Part shown: one piece after another, positions 44,861 through 56,297 of the stretch
Layout of the letters: every line of letters begins with the position of its first letter
Numbering within the stretch: position 1 is the stretch's first letter
Assembly (NCBI GenBank): GCA_023548195.1
Contig: JAJHZJ010000061.1
Coordinates: 3,339,853 to 3,403,852, forward strand
Length of the DNA: 64,000 bases
Origin: Bettongia penicillata ogilbyi
Lineage: Eukaryota > Chordata > Mammalia > Diprotodontia > Potoroidae
Direction of reading: 5' to 3'
Notes under the pieces: model-generated
Database searches by the model: none
What the model saw: only the letters and a program-made list of their open reading frames with translations
What the model was told of the DNA's origin: nothing
Made by a program: the position numbers and the translations under genes

Positions 44861-45205
44861 CTTTCTTCATTCCTTTCCAGCTTCCACATGTGACTCTTGA
44901 GACTTCCTTCACTGTATCACAGAAGACTTCTCATCCTGGCAAGTCACTTCACTCCTGGCCTCCTCACACTGAAAGTACACTCTGCTTCTGGGATGCTTTC
45001 CTTTGATTGGCTGTTTCTCTCACACCCTCCATTTTGAGGAAATTTCCCAGGCCAGCTTTCCTCTTGACTCTTAGTGCCAGTCATTGTTTTGATTTTGAAG
45101 TTTTAAGAAAAGAAAATCCAATTTCTGTTCACAGGGAATATGCCTGGTTCTAATTAATTGATGATAAAACCAAGGGAACCATAGGGATGTGTATTATCTA
45201 TCTGT
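44861..45205. other. Nothing clear
   Basis: Mostly C/T-rich, with an L2-like phrase ('cttgagacttccttcactg'). No gene. Confidence 0.35.
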
Positions 45206-45209
45206 CCAT

Positions 45210-45475
45210 CTGTCTGTCTGGGAGTTACCTCCCTTGAAGTGAGTATGGCAAAAGGCCTAGCCTAGAAAAGGCCAAGGTCTCCCATTGCATCCTGGGCTAT
45301 CTCCAGTCATCCTGATGAATATCTGGTCACTTGATCAAGATGGCTCAGGAAGACAAAGTGAGGCTGGTGACCTTGCACAGCCCTCCCTCACTCAAAACAA
45401 AGTCAAGTGCAAGTCATGTCATCATTTTTCTGATGGCGTGGTCTTCTTCAGCAACGAAGGATGAACACAACAATA
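45210..45475 (+). repeat. RTE-derived SINE (headless WSINE-like)
   Basis: Forward: 'ggccaaggtctcccattgcatcctgggctatctccagtcatcctgatgaatatctgg' through 'ccctccctcactcaaaacaaagtcaagtgcaagtc' to 'gtggtcttcttcagcaacgaaggatgaacacaac'. It has the RTE-like body without the tRNA-like head. Confidence 0.75.
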
Positions 45476-45544
45476 CAACCCTACACAGATAACTTCTTTC
45501 TCTCACCCCCAACCCACTTTTCAACTTCCTTTTATTTGTTGTCT

Positions 45545-45672
45545 TCCCCCATTCAAATGTAAGCTCTTTTAGGACAAGGATCATCTTTATTTTTGCTTGT
45601 ACTGTATTCTCAGTGCTTATCACAGAGCCTCAAACATAATAAGAGCTTAACAAATTCTTGTTTACTTGACTC
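45545..45672 (+). repeat. L2 LINE 3' end
   Basis: 'aaatgtaagctcttttaggacaaggatcatc', 'cagtgcttatcacagagcctcaaacataataagagcttaac' is the forward L2 terminus. Confidence 0.75.
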
Positions 45673-45689
45673 AACTTTCTTTGGTCTCT

Positions 45690-45950
45690 TTGGTGGATAA
45701 AAGGGTGTGCATAGTTTAATGACTTTAGGGGCATAGTTCCAAATTGCTTTTCTGAATGGCAATATGAATCCATAGCACCACTAATAGTACATTTATGTGC
45801 CTATTTTCCCACAGTCCCTCCCACATTTGTTATTTTCCTTTTTTGTCAGTTTTTCCAATTGATGGGTGTGAGGTATAACCTCAGACTTGCTTTAATTTGA
45901 ATTTCTCTAATTGTTGGTGATTTGGAGAATTTTAAAATATTGAAGCTCAC
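45690..45950 (-). repeat. L1 ORF2 tail (part 2)
   Basis: 'ttccaaattgcttttctgaatggc', 'gatgggtgtgaggtataacctcagacttgctttaatttgaatttctc' is antisense L1 ORF2 C-terminus. Confidence 0.7.
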
Positions 45951-46815
45951 TTTTTTTTTTTAAATAAGAAATGTAATTCTTTTGTTTGTATCCTCATGGA
46001 GCACCTCTTTTGCATTCCATTTCTCCATTGTTCTAAAGTAGATGGATGAATTTGTTCTATCTTCATTTATCTTTGTTCCTACAGAAGCCCTCATAGACAC
46101 AAATCAAAATGCATTAGTCAAGCTTTAGATTTTTGCAACTAGAAATGCTTTAATAAGATTTTGACTACTCCTTATGGTATGATATAAAAAGCAAAAATAC
46201 TGGGGGGTGGGAATAAGAGCTGGGAGTTTGAATTCTACCTTTGGCACTGATGGCATCATCTTTTGTTTTGACATCATCTGTGTTTCACTGTATGACTTTT
46301 AACACAATTTCTTGGTTTCAGTTTTTCAAGGGAAAAATAGTGCTGTAATATTTTGTACATGAGCAGAGATGTTATTTTTCATATTCACTGGATGAAGGGT
46401 GTCATGTAAATATGACACATGTTCTTATCTTTGGGTTCCATGCAATGATGAAAGGAATGCTAGAGTTAGATGTGGCTTTGTGGCTGGTGTCCAAGCTGCT
46501 GCTCAGCCTAGATTTGGTATTGAGAAGTATAATTATGGATGCCATAGTTAACACTTCAGAAAATTAATTATTATAATTATCATCAAGAGTATTATTTAAC
46601 ATCTTAACTGCTTATGGCATTGTAGGCCTGCATATAATATGTTGAACAGATGGCCCATGTCTTACAGGACCTCACAATGTGAATTCATAGAGGCAGACAT
46701 TTTAAAGATATTTAGACCAAGAAACAAGCTTTACAAAAATGCATTAATTAAATAGTAAAGAAAATATTTTCATTATGTAGAAGTGTTGACAATTTGATAG
46801 GAATTTTACTGTAGT
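45951..46815. other. Unique-looking, AT-rich
   Basis: No repeat or exon recognised. Confidence 0.4.
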
Positions 46816-46825
46816 AGTTTTAGAC

Positions 46826-47009
46826 CAGAAGTTCTTAACCATTTTTGGGTGTGTGTCCTGGAACTTTTGGGCAGCCTGGTGAAGCCTATGGTCTCCATCT
46901 CAGAATAATGTATTTAAATGCATACAATAAAATACATAAGATTCCAAAGGTTAGTGAAAATAAAAATGTCATTCCTTGGGCAACCATGGACCTCAGGTAA
47001 GAACCCTTG
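46826..47009. mobile_element. hAT-type MITE with 8-bp TSD
   Basis: This 184-bp element has imperfect terminal inverted repeats: start CAGAAGTTCTTAACC, end GGTAAGAACCCTTG. It is flanked by TTTTAGAC (46818-46825) and TTTAAGAC (47010-47017), an 8-bp TSD with one mismatch. 8-bp duplications and CAG...-type termini are typical of hAT DNA transposons. There is no transposase. Confidence 0.75.
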
Positions 47010-47084
47010 TTTAAGACTGAGAATTGGGGCCAAGTACTGATAGCACAAAATACTTTTACCCCCAAAATGTAACTACTAATAGTG

Positions 47085-47280
47085 ATAATTCCCCATTTCT
47101 ATTGTGTTTTAAGGCTTACAAAGCACTTTTCTGGTAGCTCTGTGAGGTAGTTATCTCTGTTGCATAAATGAGACAACAGGCTTTGAGACTTGCCCATGAT
47201 GACTGAGCCAAGGGTCAGGCAGAATTCTAACCCAGGTCTCCTAACTGCAAGTTCAGTGACCTTAACTTCATTAGACCATA
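47085..47280 (-). repeat. Mar1/MIR-like CORE-SINE
   Basis: Reverse unit: 'taaggcttacaaagcacttttctggtagctctgtgaggtag' to 'ctaacccaggtctcctaactgcaag'. Confidence 0.7.
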
Positions 47281-47409
47281 GTCCCTTCTTACTAAGAGTC
47301 TTGAAAAAACAAATACTATTGTCCTTCCCAGTTTCTGATCAGAGATAGTAAAAGTGGAAAATGTGATTAAGTTCTATTATTAAGCAAACATCCAGCTTTA
47401 TTGACATGT

Positions 47410-48760
47410 TTGGCAGTCAGTCAAGTTTTTATTAAGTGCTTACTGTGTTTTAGACACCATTACTATGTTTTAGGGATAACAATGCAAGTAAAAAGAAAGA
47501 CAGTTCCTACCCTCAAGGAGATCACATATATTCATGTTTTTGTTTCTCCTGTCTCACTTTCCCTTCTCAAAAGAGTTTTGCTTTTGACCTCCCCCCTCTT
47601 TCTTCCTTCCCTTCTATCAACCCTTTCCTTTTTCTTTCCCTTTTTCCCTTACTGCTTCTTCCTTCCCTTCTAACCATCCCTAACTTTTCTTTCCCCTTTC
47701 CCCTTTTACTGACTATAGGGCAAATTAGATTTCTATACCTGAGTATGTTAATCCCTCCTTGAACCAAATCCAATGAGAATAAAGTTCAAACAATACTCAT
47801 CTTCCTCCCTTCTTTCCCTCCTGTAATATGTTTTTGTTCCTCTACATGTGAAGTAATTTACCCCTTTCTGACTCCTCTTTTCCTCTTCTCTATTACATTT
47901 CCCTTTCACCCCTTAATTAGATTTTTTTATAATCACATCACTTAATTTACACCCACACCCTTTGTCTATGTATGTCCCTTTTAAATGTCATAATAAAGAT
48001 ACAGTTCTCAAGATTTACAAGTATCATCTTCCCATGTAGTGATGTAAACAATTTGCCCTTATCCAATAACATGTTTTGTTTTTTCCTTTCCTGTTTACTT
48101 TTTTATGCTTCTCTTGAGTCTTGAATTTGAAGATCAGATTTTCTGTTGAGCTCTGTTGTTTTCATCAGGAAGGTCTGGAAGTCCCCTATTTCTTTGAATG
48201 TCCATCTCCTTGCCTAATTGATTATGCTCAATTTTACTGGGTTGTCCTTGGTTGTAATCCAAGTTCCTTTGCCTTATGGATTATCATATTCTAAGCTTTC
48301 CTATCTTTTAATGTAGAAGTTGCAAGGTCCTGTGTGAAGCTGACTATAGTTTGATGATATTTGAATCGTTTCATTCTGGCTGCTTGCAGTATTTTCTCCT
48401 TGATCTAATAATTCTGGAATTTGGTTATAATATTCCTTGGCATTTTCAATTTGGAGTCTCTTTCATGAGGTGGTCAGTGGATTCACATATATTCAAATAG
48501 GAGAAGAGAATATGTAAAAGACAAGTGAAGACGGTTGTGGAGATGGTAGGTTCAGAAGCTGAGCTGGAAGTAGAATGCAGGTTTGCTAGGCTGGGCCATT
48601 CCTCAAAACAGAAGTTCTAGGAGAAACTTACCAATGGAAGAATGGTATTACAGGAGCAGAGGGATGGTCCAGGATGAAAGAACTTGTAGGGTCAGAAGAG
48701 AGCTGAGGTGGAAAAGTCTGGAGAGTCAGAAGTAAAGCTGATAGAAGACTATAATCATAA
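47410..48760 (-). repeat. L2-like antisense repeat split by a HAL1 insertion
   Basis: The reverse L2-like end (47410-47521: 'tttttattaagtgcttactg...agttcctaccctcaagg') resumes after the insertion at 48496 ('ggagatggtaggttcagaagctgag', 'cctcaaaacagaagttctagg'), in the family also seen at 6119-6420. Confidence 0.6.
47535..48482 (-). mobile_element. Older, 5'-truncated HAL1/L1 ORF1-3' UTR copy
   Basis: The minus strand aligns by eye with the ORF1 C-terminus of the two full HAL1s (near 48290-48420: 'agaattattagatcaaggag', 'gcaagcagccagaatgaaac', 'acattaaaagatagg') followed by the same type of 3' UTR. It is more diverged. Perfect 13-bp TSDs TCACATATATTCA lie at 47522-47534 and 48483-48495. Confidence 0.8.
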
Positions 48761-49084
48761 GATTATAAAGGGTAAATTAAACTCTACAAGAAAACCACCA
48801 GAATTTGTACAATAGTAATGTCAGAAAACCAGTAAAAGTTGCATAAAATATGTAGAGAAGTAGTAGGTATTAAAACAGTTAAAAGAGACACAGACCAGAT
48901 TCCTGCCAATTCAGTAAAACCAAAAGACAGTGGAACAATCAGAAACTAGAGATAGAACCTAATAAAAGCATTGTCTTAATGACACTGGACATACCAATAT
49001 ACAGGAAGACAGACAAGCAAATCATGGATTCTGGATAGTTTGGGTGATTTTTTGTCTTGCAAATGCTACAGGAAGAAGATTGAA
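48761..49084. other. Nothing recognised
   Basis: A-rich sequence with no identifiable repeat. Confidence 0.4.
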
Positions 49085-49660
49085 ATTTGGTAGCCAAAGA
49101 ATTTCAGAAGTGGAAGAAATCTCAGAGGTAGCCTAGTCCAACCCATTCCTGTACTAGAACCTCCTTTATTGCACATAGAAGAAATACCTAATCTTTTCTT
49201 GAAGACTTCTAGTGAAGGGAACTCTATTTCTTCCCTAAAGGAGTACAATCTACCATAGGATCATGAACAGAGAATCTAGAGGGACCCCAGAAGCTGTCAA
49301 ATCCAACTGTCTTTCTTTATAGACAAGGAAACAGAGAAAACAAGGAAACAAGGAAACAAATGTTTAAGTGACTTGTCCAGGGTCACACAGCTAGTAAGAT
49401 TTGAACCTGGGTCTTCCTGACTTCAAGCACAATGCTTTATCCACTCTGTTATTTTCCTTTGAATAGTTAAAATTGTTAGGAAATTTTTTTCTTACATTAA
49501 TCCTGAATCTGATTCTTTTCATGTTCCACCCATTGTTCCTTATTCTACCCTTTAGGGCCAGCCAGAACAATGGTAGGTCCATTCCTCATGCTTTATTCTT
49601 TCTTTTTTTATTCAAAACTCTGGCTATGCCAGTGAATTTTTCAAATAACATCATTATAGG
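49085..49660 (-). repeat. CR1/L3 LINE interrupted by a CORE-SINE
   Basis: Antisense CR1/L3: 'aagaatttcagaagtggaagaaatctcagaggtagcctagtccaacccattcctg', 'ttgaagacttctagtgaaggg'. It resumes at 49450 ('ttgttaggaaatttttttcttac', 'ccacccattgttccttattctaccctttagggccagcc'). A reverse THER1/MIR-like SINE at 49260-49445 sits between. Confidence 0.75.
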
Positions 49661-50489
49661 TAAGGACAACCTCTGAGGAAAATTCCTTCTGTAGCTTGTA
49701 ATTATCAGTAGTCAGGAGAATTATGTGTTTAGTAGATCATGTTACAGAAATATTAGTCTTGAGGAGAAGCCCTTTAAGAAACAAGAGGAAGGTCTTTAGC
49801 ATAACTTTATTTTTTGTTCTTGAGCTAGCAATTATTTTAAAAACAATATTGGGATTTTGAAATATTTCAAAAGTTCTTGCTCTTTTCTATAATATATTTT
49901 CCTAGCTAGGTAAGAAAATGTAATATAAAACATCCTATTCATTTTATCCCGTTGAGATATACATCTGGCAAGTTATACATCGTGCTGATGATAATGCATA
50001 TTTCCAGGCAGTTGAACTGTCTACATCTTCCCCTTTTTTTTCTGATTCAGACAACTCCTTCATCTTTTTTTTATGAGCAAGATAAACAGACCTAGATTGT
50101 AGATCAATAAGAATAATGAATTGATCAGTTCTATGAATCACTTATATACCAGGCACAGCCAAGACATCACAGGAAAGCTTCTGACTCACTAAGATTTGCA
50201 CTGCCCCCATTTTTTAGTGAGGGCCTTTCACAGTGTCAGGAGACAGTCTATATTTCACAAAGGTTTTATATTTCTCCCTAGGCAAGTGCTAAGTTTGCCA
50301 CTTGCCAGTGCCACCATTTCCATAATGTCTTCCAGGTAGGATAAATAAAGCAATTTCTTGCAAATATTCATATGCAGTTTTATTCTTAGTATCTTTTATA
50401 AAAGGCAGTGAGCATGCTAGCTATCATCTTAGATGAATTCACTTTCTTCCACTATTCATATACATCTTTGAGAACTTGGTGTTTTATAT
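49661..50489. other. Unique-looking sequence
   Basis: No repeat or exon recognised in about 830 bp. Confidence 0.4.
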
Positions 50490-51190
50490 TTGATGTGGTC
50501 TCTCTCCTTAACTGACCACCTCCAATTAGCTGCTAGATCTTGTCACTCTTACCTCTGGAATGTCTTCCCCTAACCTAGTTTCCCATTTTCTCTGTTATCA
50601 CCTTAGTCTAGACCCCTATTATCATAAATAACCATCTAACAAATCTTCCCCCTTTCATCCTCTCCTTCATCAAAACAGTCAAACTCCATACTCGATTAAT
50701 CTTTCTAGACAGATCTGATAAGGTCATTTCTCTAATCAAAGGCTTTCACTGGTTCATTCTGGTCTAAAATACAATTCAAATTCCTTAACCCAGCATTTGA
50801 GACTCTGGAACTACCCTTATCTTTCAGCCTTATCTCCCATTACTCTCCTCCAGTGTATTGTCCTTCAATAGGCTGTATTACTAATTATCCTCCAAATCAT
50901 GTCCTGAGCTGTTTGTCCTCCCTCCATACTTTTGCTCAGAATTTTTGCTATGCCTGGAATACTTACCCTTGTCATCTCCACTTTTTGAAATTCTACTCAG
51001 CTTTCTGCATTCATCTCAGATTTCACCTTCTCCCGGAAACTGTCCCTCATAGTAATTATCCTTTCCCCTGAGACCCGTAGGCACTCATTTTGATGTTTTG
51101 TGTGCAATATCAATCAACCAATGAACTAACATTTATTAGTGAGCATAATCATGTCTTTGATTTCTGTAGCGCCTCTAGCATAGTGACACG
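50490..51190 (+). repeat. L2 LINE 3' region
   Basis: Long forward L2: 'gataaggtcatttctctaatcaaaggctttcactggttc', 'acaattcaaattccttaacccagcatttgagactctgg', 'ctatgcctggaatacttaccc', 'gaaattctactcagctttctgc', to 'tagcgcctctagcatagtg'. Confidence 0.8.
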
Positions 51191-51535
51191 AGTGATGTCT
51201 AAATTCTAGAACTCTCGGTAGATACTGCTAGTTATTGGGAATCTGATACCACTTGTTTGATTAGCAGCAAGTAAAATGGTTTTTTTATGTATAAGTTGAG
51301 CAGAACCCATTGAAACACAGCTTTGTCTCCTCTACTAAGATACTTTTCATATGTGTCATTATGGTGTGGAGAAAACTTCAGGAATTCAAAAGGTGATAGC
51401 AGAGCCCACATTAAGTTGTACCAAGCTGGAAAGCTTTTTGGTGTGGTCTGGGGGTGGAAGCTGAGTTTCTCTTAGCTGATAGTGGAGGATGAGTCTTTCA
51501 AAGTTTAGAGAGGCTTATCATCTGAATTCATTTTC
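51191..51535. other. Nothing recognised
   Basis: No clear repeat or exon. Confidence 0.4.
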
Positions 51536-51539
51536 ATGG

Positions 51540-53570
51540 TCATTTATTAAGCACCTACTATATGTGGCTCACTGTACCAGACCATAGGGATAAAAATATT
51601 ATAATAAAATAATCTCTGCCCTCAAGTACTTTACAGTCTACTAGGGTACAGGTGGGAAAAACAGCATATACACAGATAAGTAAATACAAATTATTTTCAT
51701 GAGAGTGAGAACACTAACTACTGCGTATAATATGAAAAGCTTCAAGAAGGTCATTCCTGGGTTAATCCTTGTAGGATGTTCAGAATTCTTGGAAGTAGAG
51801 ATAAGGTGGGAATGAACTCTAGGCATGGGGATAGACTATAGAAAGTACAGATATGGCATGTTGAGTTCAAGGAACACGTAGTAGGTCTATTTATCTATAA
51901 CTTAATGTATATGAAGGGGAATAATGGGAAATATTGAGAAAAGTAGATGGGAGCTAAATTGTATAGGGTTTTAAATGTGAGGGTGATGAGGTTGAATTTT
52001 ATTTTAGAGGTAATAGAGAACCAATGAATTGCTGAGGAAGGGAGTGACATGATAAAACTGGAGTCTTAGGAATATTAGCTGTTTTGAGGATGAACTGGAG
52101 TCATTGGAAGTAAGGAGACCATTATGAGTAAGCTTGGTGTAAGGAGGGTCTGAACAATGCCAGTGGTTGTGTGAATAGAGAGAAGGGAATGAATATGAAG
52201 GATATTAATATGTGACAGGTGGAATCAACAAGACTCAACAATTATTTGAATGTGGGATGTGAAGAAGAGCTTCATAAACTTGGGTGGCTGAAAGGAAAGA
52301 AAGGTGGTGAATTTGGTATCCAGGCAAATGTCTCATAGGCCATAGGGGTTGTGGGAGAGCAACGCAGGGCTGGATACATAGATTTTAGAATCATTTGGCT
52401 ACATGTGGTAATTGACCATTGGAAGCAGATGAAATTGACAAAGAACATAGTAAGAGAAGGGAAGGGCTGAAAGCAGTCTTGGAGTTTGCCTATGCTAAAG
52501 AGTACTAGACTAATGCAAATAGGGATCTAGCAAAGGAGACTGAGAAAGGACAGTTAGAAAGAACAGGAGAACCAAGAAACACCAAGGAAAGAGATATTAT
52601 CCAGGATAAGGAGGTGGTGTGTGTATCAAAAGCTGTAGAGAAGCTATGTAGAATGAAGACTAAGAACTCTGGAACTGGATTAGTTGAGATGATTGGTAGA
52701 CTAGAAAAGTTTCTTTTTTTCTGATTAAATACGGTGTTAAGATCAGATTAAATAGCTTTGAGAAGTCGATGGGATGTGAGTAAAATGATACATACGATGC
52801 TGGGCAGGTGGGTGGTGCAGTAGATAGAGCACCAGTGCAAGAGTCAGGAGGACCTGAGTTCAAATCTCACCTCAGACACTTGACACTCACTAGCTGTGTG
52901 ACCATGGGCAAGTCACTTAACCCCAATTGCCTCATCCAGGGTCGTCTCCAGTCATCCTGATGAATGTCTGGTCACTGGATCCAGATGGCTCTGGAGGAGA
53001 AGTGAGGCTGGTGACCTGCACAACCCTCCCTCACTCAAAACAAAGTCAAGTGCAAGTTATGTCATCATTTTTCTGATGGCATGATCTTTGGCAACGAAGG
53101 ATGAACACATACACATACATGCACACACATATATGACACTAGGAGTTTGGCTATGGAAAGGGAATATATAATCTATATAAAATCTGTAAATATATAAATA
53201 AAATTATTTTATATGTACATATAATGATATACAAAAAGTTGTTTTATAATAAATATGTAATTATATATAAAACACAATGATAGAAATTAAGTAAAAACAA
53301 GAAAAATAATATGATATAAATTAAATATGAAAATAAGTATAAAATATAATTATATAAAATAAAATAGAAACGCATAAAATGATAAGTTGAGGGGATGCCA
53401 AGTCAAATAAAGGGGTTTTTCTTGTTGTTGTTAAACATTAGAGAGAACTGGAAATATTATAGGTAACAAAAAAAGAAGACATTAAACCAGGACAGGTTAA
53501 AGATGACATAAAGAGGGAAAATTAAGGAGTAGAAATCTCCTGGAAGAGACAGGAGGAGTTGGGATAATAA
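51540..53570 (-). repeat. Large antisense L2 LINE interrupted by WSINE1
   Basis: It starts 'catttattaagcacctactatatgtggc', then 'ggaagggagtgacatgataaaactgg' and 'gatttgagaatcat'-like 'agattttagaatcatttggc'. L2-like text continues after the SINE at about 53400. AT-rich DNA fills 53150-53400. Confidence 0.7.
52797..53140 (+). repeat. Full-length WSINE1-type SINE
   Basis: The tRNA-like head has A box TGGTGCAGTAG (52813-52823) and B box GTTCAAATC (52858-52866). The CORE region ends 'cttaaccccaattgcctcatcc'. The RTE-like tail runs 'cagtcatcctgatgaatgtctggtcactgg', 'gtgaggctggtgacc', 'ccctcactcaaaacaaagtc', 'ggcaacgaaggatgaacac' and ends in CACATA repeats. Confidence 0.85.
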
Positions 53571-54350
53571 CAATAATACAGATGTGTCCATGAACTAAGA
53601 ACACAATGATCCATGGACCATTTCTCATAATGTTTGAAGCTGAGAGAATCTCATTACATTTCTTGAACTATAGTGTGGATATATCTGGTTCACCATTGTC
53701 AGTTTTGATTGAGTAGGAATCTTTGCAATGTGGGAGATTTAAGAGTATAGTAGGACAAAATATGTATATTATGATAACTGGGTTATGGACCCAGGTGGCA
53801 GTGCTGAGGAGAGATAGGAAACTGGAACAGGTGGTGGAGATAGAGACAGCAGAGAGAAATCATCCTGTAAGGAGAAGTCAGAACATTTTTGATTGCCATG
53901 CTAAGAAGATTCAGTGCCTACTAGACCTCTGTGCCAAGACTGAAGGGGACATGATTAAGCAGAGCAGTTTTGGATGCCATTTTTTAACCCTGGTGACAAA
54001 AATGATATGACAATTTCCTTTTTCCACTGTCTTGATGGTACAGAAGAACTACTTAGAAATGATGATCACTCCCATAAAAGCACAGGATATGGCAATCATT
54101 TGGTATGGGTGCCAAGAATGTTTATTTCTTGATTGAACTTGTTGCTATTTGCTTACTATTTTTTGTCATTAGAAACCCTTTGCTGTGAATTCACATGTTA
54201 TTTGTCATCGTTTAGCATGGTCATGGTCTAGCCCCTATTGGTAGGGGCTCAGACCTGTATATTTGAATAGATGATGATCCAGAACAGTACACTGAGCTTG
54301 GACATGGTGTCACATTGCCATGGGTGGGAGTCTGTGACGCAACAATAATG
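53571..54350. other. Nothing recognised
   Basis: A 95-codon ORF (53723-54010) shows no domain and is probably chance or old LINE sequence. Confidence 0.35.
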
Positions 54351-54354
54351 ATAA

Positions 54355-54520
54355 CCATTAGGAAGGCAGTATGGTATGGTGGATACATTATTGGTCTTAG
54401 AATTAGGAAGACCTAGGTTTAAGTCCCAAATCTGATATATCCTGACTCTTTGACCTTGGGCAAAGTCATGAAACTCTAAGTGCCCCCAGGCAATTCTCTA
54501 TTACAATAAAAGTGTTCTAA
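54355..54520 (+). repeat. CORE-SINE with 'caggcaattctct' tail variant
   Basis: 'gtatggtatggtggatacattattgg', 'gacctaggtttaagtccc', 'gccccc aggcaattctct'-type ending, as at 37340-37595. Confidence 0.65.
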
Positions 54521-54719
54521 AAGCATTAATACAATTTTAAGCTTTTAGTATTTTAGGCTTTAGTAGCTTAAAAGTGCACCAAGGTATTTGGGACATAATA
54601 TGTGCTTTAGAGAATATGCTAATCTGTATTAACAGAGACAATTCCCCATCTAGATTTCCCTCTGCCGCTGACATCGTAAGTCTGATTTAAAACAAATACG
54701 TAAATAAACAAAAATAATC

Positions 54720-54900
54720 ACAAAACTATTACCATTCATGAAATGCTTTAAGGTTTGCAAAGTACTTCACATATAACTATTTGAGCCTCATGGCAATCTT
54801 ATAAGGCAGATACTATAGTTATTATCCTTAATTTACTTATCTTACTGCTAAAGAAACTGAGGCTAAGAAATTCTAATCAGAAATCTACTTCATGAAGGTA
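54720..54900 (-). repeat. Mar1/MIR-like CORE-SINE
   Basis: Reverse unit: 'aaggtttgcaaagtacttcacatataac...gagcctcatggcaatcttataaggcag...gctaaagaaactgaggc'. Confidence 0.75.
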
Positions 54901-55745
54901 AGCCAGTTATGAGTGAGGGTAAGATCTAAGTAATGAGTATACCATAAGTAGTAAAGATAGAGTGAAAATGTGTGTCCTGAGAGTTAAAGCAATATTATGA
55001 ATGAGAAGTGCAAGGTCCTTGAGGAGACAAGATGCATTTTGATGTCTGAGTATAAAGCTAAGGATTTGGTGTGGAGAAGAAGACTGTGAATCAGGTACTT
55101 TAAACTCCTTGATAAAGGAGGGGGAATACCTAGACACTAGTCAGTGACTGTGACAAAGATCTGGACCTGTTGATACAAGGAAATGGATTAGACTTCTGAA
55201 GACATGATGGATTCTGAGGCATCAAAATGGCAGTGGGGGATGGCGGATGGAACAAGGGATACATGCCTTCTCTTCCTCCTGGTTCAGTGTCTTGGGGAGC
55301 ATGTAAAAAGGAATATTTAGTTTTGCAGTGGCCAAGAATAGAAAGTTGGCTCCTATTAATCCTAGGAGATGGAGTAAATTTAAGGCAAAGGGATCTTCCA
55401 TCTCAAGGCTAGAAAATTTGTTTAAAATATAGTAGGGGTTTAAAGGACACAATGAAATAGGAGGACAAGGGAAGATATGGCTTATGAAGAGATAGGTCCT
55501 AGATGGCTAGGGATCAGATACTATAACTGAAAAGTAATTTTCATTATGTCAAATGTCAATTCTGAATCACCAGGGATATGATGAGTAGGAAATGGAGTTT
55601 TGCCATCCATAGTGTGAGGAAAGAACCAATGGATCAGGATCCTATTGTCTCTGGGGATGATCCCAGTTATGGGATCCACTTGCATTAATGTTTATTCCAA
55701 ACATAGGGAAGCTGGAGATGGGAGTGTTGGCAATAAAGAGCTCTA
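54901..55745. other. Nothing recognised (possibly decayed L2)
   Basis: G/A-rich text loosely resembles antisense L2 internal sequence, but I cannot support it firmly. Confidence 0.35.
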
Positions 55746-55749
55746 TCTC

Positions 55750-55995
55750 ACTCAGCTAGATGGTGCAGTGAATAGAACGTGGGTCCTGGAGTCAGCAATA
55801 TTCATCTTCTTGAGTTCAAATCTGGCCTCAGACATTTACTATCAGTGTGACCCTGAATAAGTCACTTAATTTGTTTGTTTCAGTTCCTCATCTGTGAAAT
55901 AAGCTGGAGAAGGACATAGCAAACTGCTGTAGTATTTCTGCTAAGAAAACATCAAATGAAGTCACAAAGAGTCAAATGCCACTGAACAGAAACAT
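55750..55995 (+). repeat. Full-length Mar1-type CORE-SINE (long form)
   Basis: Head 'agctagatggtgcagtgaatagaacg', B-box 'gagttcaaatctgg', tail 'ctggagaaggacatagcaaactgctgtagtatttctgc', end 'gccactgaacagaaac'. Confidence 0.85.
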
Positions 55996-56297
55996 TTTAC
56001 TCAGCAAAGAAGTGGTGGCCTGTTTGGTGTTTTTTTTTTTGTTTGTTTGTTTGGTTTGGCTGGACTAAACTTATACTTCATGTCAGTTCCATAGCCTTAT
56101 CCTATAGTGGATAGGGCATAAGAAACTTCCCAAAGATACTCTCACATAGGGTAAGGACTTTGACCGATTTTTAGAGCCCCTATAATACAAGTCTTCTAGT
56201 ACATTGGGCACCCTAAGGTTCTGAATGGCAGATGACTTTGTGGGCCCCTTTGTAGTAGTCTCCCTCTCCCTCCCTCCCTCTCTCTCTCTCTGTTTTA

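Noticed and set aside
52813..52866. A and B boxes suggesting a tRNA gene
   Set aside because: They belong to the tRNA-like head of a WSINE1. No cloverleaf or mature tRNA sequence is present.
53723..54010. 95-codon ORF
   Set aside because: No domain, and flanked by decayed L2 and SINE sequence.
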